Below, piece after piece: positions 60,599 through 64,000 of a stretch of DNA of 64,000 nt (its first letter is position 1; every line of letters begins with the position of its first letter). This stretch comes from Heterostelium album PN500 (lineage: Eukaryota; Evosea; Eumycetozoa; Acytosteliales; Acytosteliaceae). The translations under genes were made by a program, and so were the position numbers. The stretch spans positions 1,302,001-1,366,000 of the forward strand of contig NW_008805071.1 in the NCBI RefSeq assembly GCF_000004825.1, read 5' to 3'. The notes below the pieces were generated by a model. The model made no database searches and had not been told where the DNA came from. It saw only the letters and a list, made by a program, of their open reading frames with translations.

Positions 60599-61468
60599 AT
60601 GACAGATGTATCAGATCTTCACACTAGTTTAACATTTGTTGAACTTACCACTGTACACTATAGTGCAGAGGATCCATATGGTTTGTTGAATGCCTACATC
60701 ACATTGACACCATTGATTATTGCCGTCGGTGCGATCACTCTTTTTGTATTTAGACGTGATCTTAGAACTGCTGCTGTTTTTGGTGGTCTAGTACTAAGTG
60801 AATCATTAAACTATGTTTTAAAGAAATCAATCAAAGAACATAGACCTGCTTTTTTCAGTATGTATTACCCTTACACCTCTTTAAATCGATATTATGTCGA
60901 GATGCTATCTTATCTATTTTTACAATATAATATTAATATTAATGATGTATAAATAATTTAAAAGAGGAATTAAGAAAACAAAGTTATGGTATGCCATCTA
61001 GTCATTCACAGTTTATGTTCTTCTTTGCTACACTTATGACACTCTTTTTGATTAGAAGACGTATTAAGATTTGTCAATATCTTAGAAGTGTAATTATCAT
61101 ATTCCTCTATTTCTTGGCAATCATGGTTGCATATTCAAGGTAAATTAATATAATGAACTAGACATAATAAGAATATTATAAAAAACTGTACTAAACACTT
61201 CTTCATTAAACTCTTTATTAGATATCATCTTTACTATCATACAGCTAAACAAGTGATCTTTGGAAGTATTGTAGGAATGATTTTAGCACCAATCTACTTC
61301 TGTCTTGTAGAATTTATTTTTGTACCACATATCTTCCCATTACTCATCAATTCGAGTATTGGAAGATACTTTTATCTTAGAGATACCTCCTCCATTGAGA
61401 ATCTAATGGAGTTTGAATACAACAACGCCATGAGAGAGACTCAAAAGAAGACAAAGAAAACAAAATAA
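60599..61468 (+). CDS. dolpp1: Dolichyldiphosphatase (DOLPP1), PAP2 superfamily
   Basis: Three exons, 60599-60857, 60965-61139 and 61222-61468, give 226 residues (human 238). The three phosphatase motifs are complete only after splicing: KKSIKEHRP (motif 1), YGMPSSHSQFM (motif 2) and SRYHLYYHTAKQV (motif 3, with catalytic His). Four or more membrane helices surround them. DOLPP1 removes a phosphate from dolichyl diphosphate in the ER lumen to recycle dolichol for N-glycosylation. The basic C-terminus KKTKKTK is a plausible ER-retention signal. The intron-1 acceptor after AAAAG is atypical, but it is the only in-frame choice that keeps motif 2. Confidence 0.93.
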
Positions 61469-61616
61469 TTAATTAGGTCACGGTCCAAATAGAAATAAAT
61501 TAGATTATTATAATAACAATAATAGGTTGTTTTAAATTGTTTAGTAGTAACACCAAAAAAAAGGTTTGGAAAATATACAAAATGATTTATTTTATTTGTT
61601 GTTGATGATCTTTGTT

Positions 61617-64000
61617 TTATTGTCCAGTCCAATACTGTTGTTGAGCTTGTTGTGGTTGTTGTTGCTGTGGCTGTTGTTGTTGCTGTTGCTGCTGTTGTAA
61701 ATACTGTTGATACTGCATTTGTTGTTGAGTTTGTTGTGGTTGCTGTTGTTGCTGTGGCTGTTGCATTTGTTGGTATTGCATTGGGATCTGTTGACCTGGC
61801 TGTTGCTGTTGTTGAATGAATCTTTGTTGTGTTTGTTGTGGGATTTGATTCAATTGCTGTTGTACCGGTTGACCTGGTTGTTGAACTGCATTCGGACGAT
61901 ACTGAACTTGATATTGTTGTTGGTTTGCCATTTGTGCTTGCTGAGTTTGTTGTGGTTGTTGTTGTTGTTGAGTCTGTTGTTGTGGTTGCTGTTGAGCCTG
62001 TTGTTGTTGGTAGTAGTTCTGTTGTTGAGGTTGTTGTTGTTGGTTTGCCATTTGTGGTTGTTGTTGTTGGGTCTGTTGTTGTGGTTGTTGCACACCAACC
62101 TGATAGTAAGGTTGTTGTTGAGTTTGTTGTTGTTGAGTTTGTTGAGCTTGTTGATTTTGTTGAACTTGTTGTTGTTGGTACTGTTGTTGTTGTGGTTGTT
62201 GCAGTTGTTGCTGAGGAGATTGTTGAATATTTACAGTCTGTTGAACTTGACCTGGAATCTGTTGTTGAACTTGACCTGGAATCTGCTGTTGAATTTGGCC
62301 GGGAATCTGCTGGACTTGACCAGGTAACTGACCGGCTTGTTGTCTTGCCCGAAGAATATGCTGTTGTTGAGGAGTCAATGTTTGTTGTCCCATTTGTATT
62401 GGGTTGGCTTTTTGTTGCATCGCTGCAGCGTTAGCGGCAAATTGAGGATTTGGTCTTTGGAATTGTCCAGCCATTCCCATCTGTCCAGGAACTTGTTGAC
62501 CAATTTGCTGGCCTGGAATTTGTTGTTGTCCAGGAACCTGTTGTCCGACTTGCATCTGACCTGGTATTCCTTGCATCGGTGCAACTTTGTGAGTGGCTTG
62601 ATTGATTTGTTGGACACCGACTCCTTGTTGACCTGCTTGCTGGTATTGTACTTGCATTGGGTGTTGTTGCACACCAGTGTTCTGTTGTTGCTGTTGTACC
62701 TGCTGAACCTGTTGTGCTTGTTGTTGCTGTTGTTGTTGCTTCATCAATGCTTGCATTTGCTGAGCTTGTTGTGGGGTGAACTGATTCGGAATTTGAGCGC
62801 CAGCTTGCAATCCAGTGAAGTTTTGTTGAGTTGGCTGTTGTCCTTGTTGATTTTGTTGTTGTTGTTGAGTCTGTTGGTTCTGTTGTTGTTGAGCAGCGGC
62901 AGCGGCAGCGGCTTGCTGCTGTCGTTGAAGCATCAACTGGTACTGAGGATTCATCATACCGATATTGGCTTGTTGGTTTGGTTGCTGAACCATTCCTGCT
63001 TGCTGTGGAATAACTCCACCTGCTTGTTGGACGACACCGACCTGCTGGTTGGCTGCTTGTTGGGTCTGCTGCTGTACCATTCCGGCTTGTTGTGGAATGA
63101 CACCTCCGGTTTGTTGCGGCTGCTGCTGTGCGATACCTGCTTGTTGTTGAATACCTAGAGATTGCTGGTTGTTAGGTTGAGACTGTTGCTGTTGAAGAAT
63201 TCCAACTTGTTGTTGCGTTGGATTAGTAGAAGTAAAATCTTGATGTGTACCTGCCATTTTATGAATTGCCGGTGGTGGATTACCAACGGTTTGCTGAAGA
63301 AAACTTACAACGTTCTTGTTGATGGTTGGTGGTGTCGGTCGATTCTGTTGTTGCTGTTGTTGTTGCTGCTGTTGCTGCTGTTGTTGTTTAGCAGCTTGCT
63401 GTTGTTGAAATAGTTGCTGTTGCTGTAGTGCGTACAGCTGTTGTTGTGTATTCTGTTGCTGGACACCAACCTGTTGTCCAATGTTGGCAATGGGCTGGTG
63501 TGGCTGTTGGACCGCCATTCCGGTGACCTGACCAACTGCATGTTGTGCCTGCTGACCACCTACAATGCCACCCTGTTGTTGAAGTGCCATTGCTTGTTGT
63601 GCTGCCACGTTGCCAACCAGTTGTTGAGGATTTGTCGATGCCATGACTTGTTGTGGTGTGAATGCTTGTGAGGGTGATGGTGAAGGAATAGTCATCTGAG
63701 TTGGTGTATTGACCATTCTTGTTGGTTGAGTTGGTGTCAGTGGATTGATAGGTGTGTGAGGTGCCGGTTGTTGTGGAGTATGTTGCTGTTGAGCTGCCTG
63801 TTGTTGTTGCTGTTGCAATAGCATTTGATGTTGTTGTAAAATTTGTGCTTGGTGTTGATTAAATTGTGGTGGTTGTAACTGTTGTGTTGGTGTCTGCACT
63901 CCAACGGCGTGGAGGGGCGATGCAACGGATGGTTGGTTTTGTATTTGAACCTGTTGTTGATGCAATTGCTGAGGAGTATGGTGTTGTTGAACATGTTGAT
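61617..64000 (-). CDS. Gln-rich low-complexity protein, 5' end outside window
   Basis: One open frame of at least 790 residues from the right edge to the stop at 61617, with no in-frame ATG near the edge that must be the start; the gene begins beyond 64000. It is mostly Gln with interspersed Pro, Val, Gly, Met and Ala. There are repeats of IPGQVQQQ, QQAGMVQQ and VGVQQ, and one less simple segment (PPTINKNVVSFLQQTVGNPP) near 63.3 kb. Composition is prion-like, as in transcription cofactors such as Mediator Med15 or RNA-binding scaffolds, but no folded domain identifies it. The frame is free of stops over 2.3 kb, against chance. Confidence 0.75.
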   Translation of the reverse strand, partial: QHVQQHHTPQQLHQQQVQIQNQPSVASPLHAVGVQTPTQQLQPPQFNQHQAQILQQHQMLLQQQQQQAAQQQHTPQQPAPHTPINPLTPTQPTRMVNTPTQMTIPSPSPSQAFTPQQVMASTNPQQLVGNVAAQQAMALQQQGGIVGGQQAQHAVGQVTGMAVQQPHQPIANIGQQVGVQQQNTQQQLYALQQQQLFQQQQAAKQQQQQQQQQQQQQQNRPTPPTINKNVVSFLQQTVGNPPPAIHKMAGTHQDFTSTNPTQQQVGILQQQQSQPNNQQSLGIQQQAGIAQQQPQQTGGVIPQQAGMVQQQTQQAANQQVGVVQQAGGVIPQQAGMVQQPNQQANIGMMNPQYQLMLQRQQQAAAAAAAQQQQNQQTQQQQQNQQGQQPTQQNFTGLQAGAQIPNQFTPQQAQQMQALMKQQQQQQQAQQVQQVQQQQQNTGVQQHPMQVQYQQAGQQGVGVQQINQATHKVAPMQGIPGQMQVGQQVPGQQQIPGQQIGQQVPGQMGMAGQFQRPNPQFAANAAAMQQKANPIQMGQQTLTPQQQHILRARQQAGQLPGQVQQIPGQIQQQIPGQVQQQIPGQVQQTVNIQQSPQQQLQQPQQQQYQQQQVQQNQQAQQTQQQQTQQQPYYQVGVQQPQQQTQQQQPQMANQQQQPQQQNYYQQQQAQQQPQQQTQQQQQPQQTQQAQMANQQQYQVQYRPNAVQQPGQPVQQQLNQIPQQTQQRFIQQQQQPGQQIPMQYQQMQQPQQQQQPQQTQQQMQYQQYLQQQQQQQQQPQQQQPQQAQQQYWTGQ

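Noticed and set aside
61707-63158. Leu- and Val-rich frames on the plus strand opposite the Gln-rich gene
   Set aside because: Antisense of CAG/CAA repeats always reads as Leu or Cys/Val codons without stops; these are shadows.

Overview
The window is nuclear DNA of a dictyostelid social amoeba, or a very close amoebozoan. Evidence: very AT-rich spacers with long poly-T/poly-A; exons that are less AT-biased; short GT-AG introns (mostly 60-150 nt, many donors GTAAGT or GTATGT); long Asn and Gln runs inside proteins; CBM49-type cellulose-binding modules; and a dictyostelid-style ankyrin-repeat protein. Codon use is less AT-extreme than I would expect for D. discoideum, so a group 1-3 genus (Cavenderia, Heterostelium, Tieghemostelium and kin) is a reasonable guess. 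The species cannot be fixed from the sequence alone.

I support 26 protein genes, most with introns rebuilt by hand from splice signals, phase and family alignment. Left to right: partial helical-repeat (PPR-like) gene; TTC9-like TPR protein (-); Rac1 GTPase (-); 3.4 kb spacer; ASNSD1 (+); nu/theta-type family A DNA polymerase (-); GAPVD1/RME-6-like RasGAP+VPS9 (+); RNF113/Cwc24 (-); EAPP (+); TrmH-type RNA methyltransferase (-); APC3/CDC27 (-); secreted CBM49 protein with a KPT repeat stalk (-); DUS3 (-); FAN1 (+); transmembrane RasGEF (+); a small unknown three-exon gene (+); GH30 glycosidase (-); NSE4 (+); HROB-like protein (-); TOM7 (+); TTC7 (-); METTL9 (-); mitochondrial PPR protein (+); ankyrin-repeat protein (-); CorA-type Mg transporter (+); dolichyldiphosphatase DOLPP1 (+); Gln-rich protein running off the right edge (-). 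No rRNA, tRNA, CRISPR or intact transposon was recognised. One 320-nt degenerate coding-like remnant lies at about 26.4-26.8 kb.

The layout is compact, with many head-to-head pairs sharing short promoters (DUS3/FAN1 191 bp, RNF113/EAPP 226 bp) and tail-to-tail pairs 59-222 bp apart. By function, four genes belong to crosslink, recombination or replication-fork repair (POLN-like, FAN1, NSE4, HROB). Several act in membrane signalling and traffic (Rac1, RasGEF, GAPVD1-like, TTC7, which is the PI4KA scaffold). Others are RNA-modification or splicing enzymes (DUS3, TrmH, RNF113), mitochondrial parts (TOM7, PPR) or secreted carbohydrate proteins (CBM49, GH30).

The most unusual item is a protein fusing a six-helix, voltage-sensor-like membrane domain to a RasGEF catalytic domain (36.3-39.9 kb). 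Other points of interest are a PIP-box in FAN1, a probable one-base frame break in the Asn run of the polymerase gene, a new small gene missed by simple ORF calling, and several long perfect palindromes in spacers.
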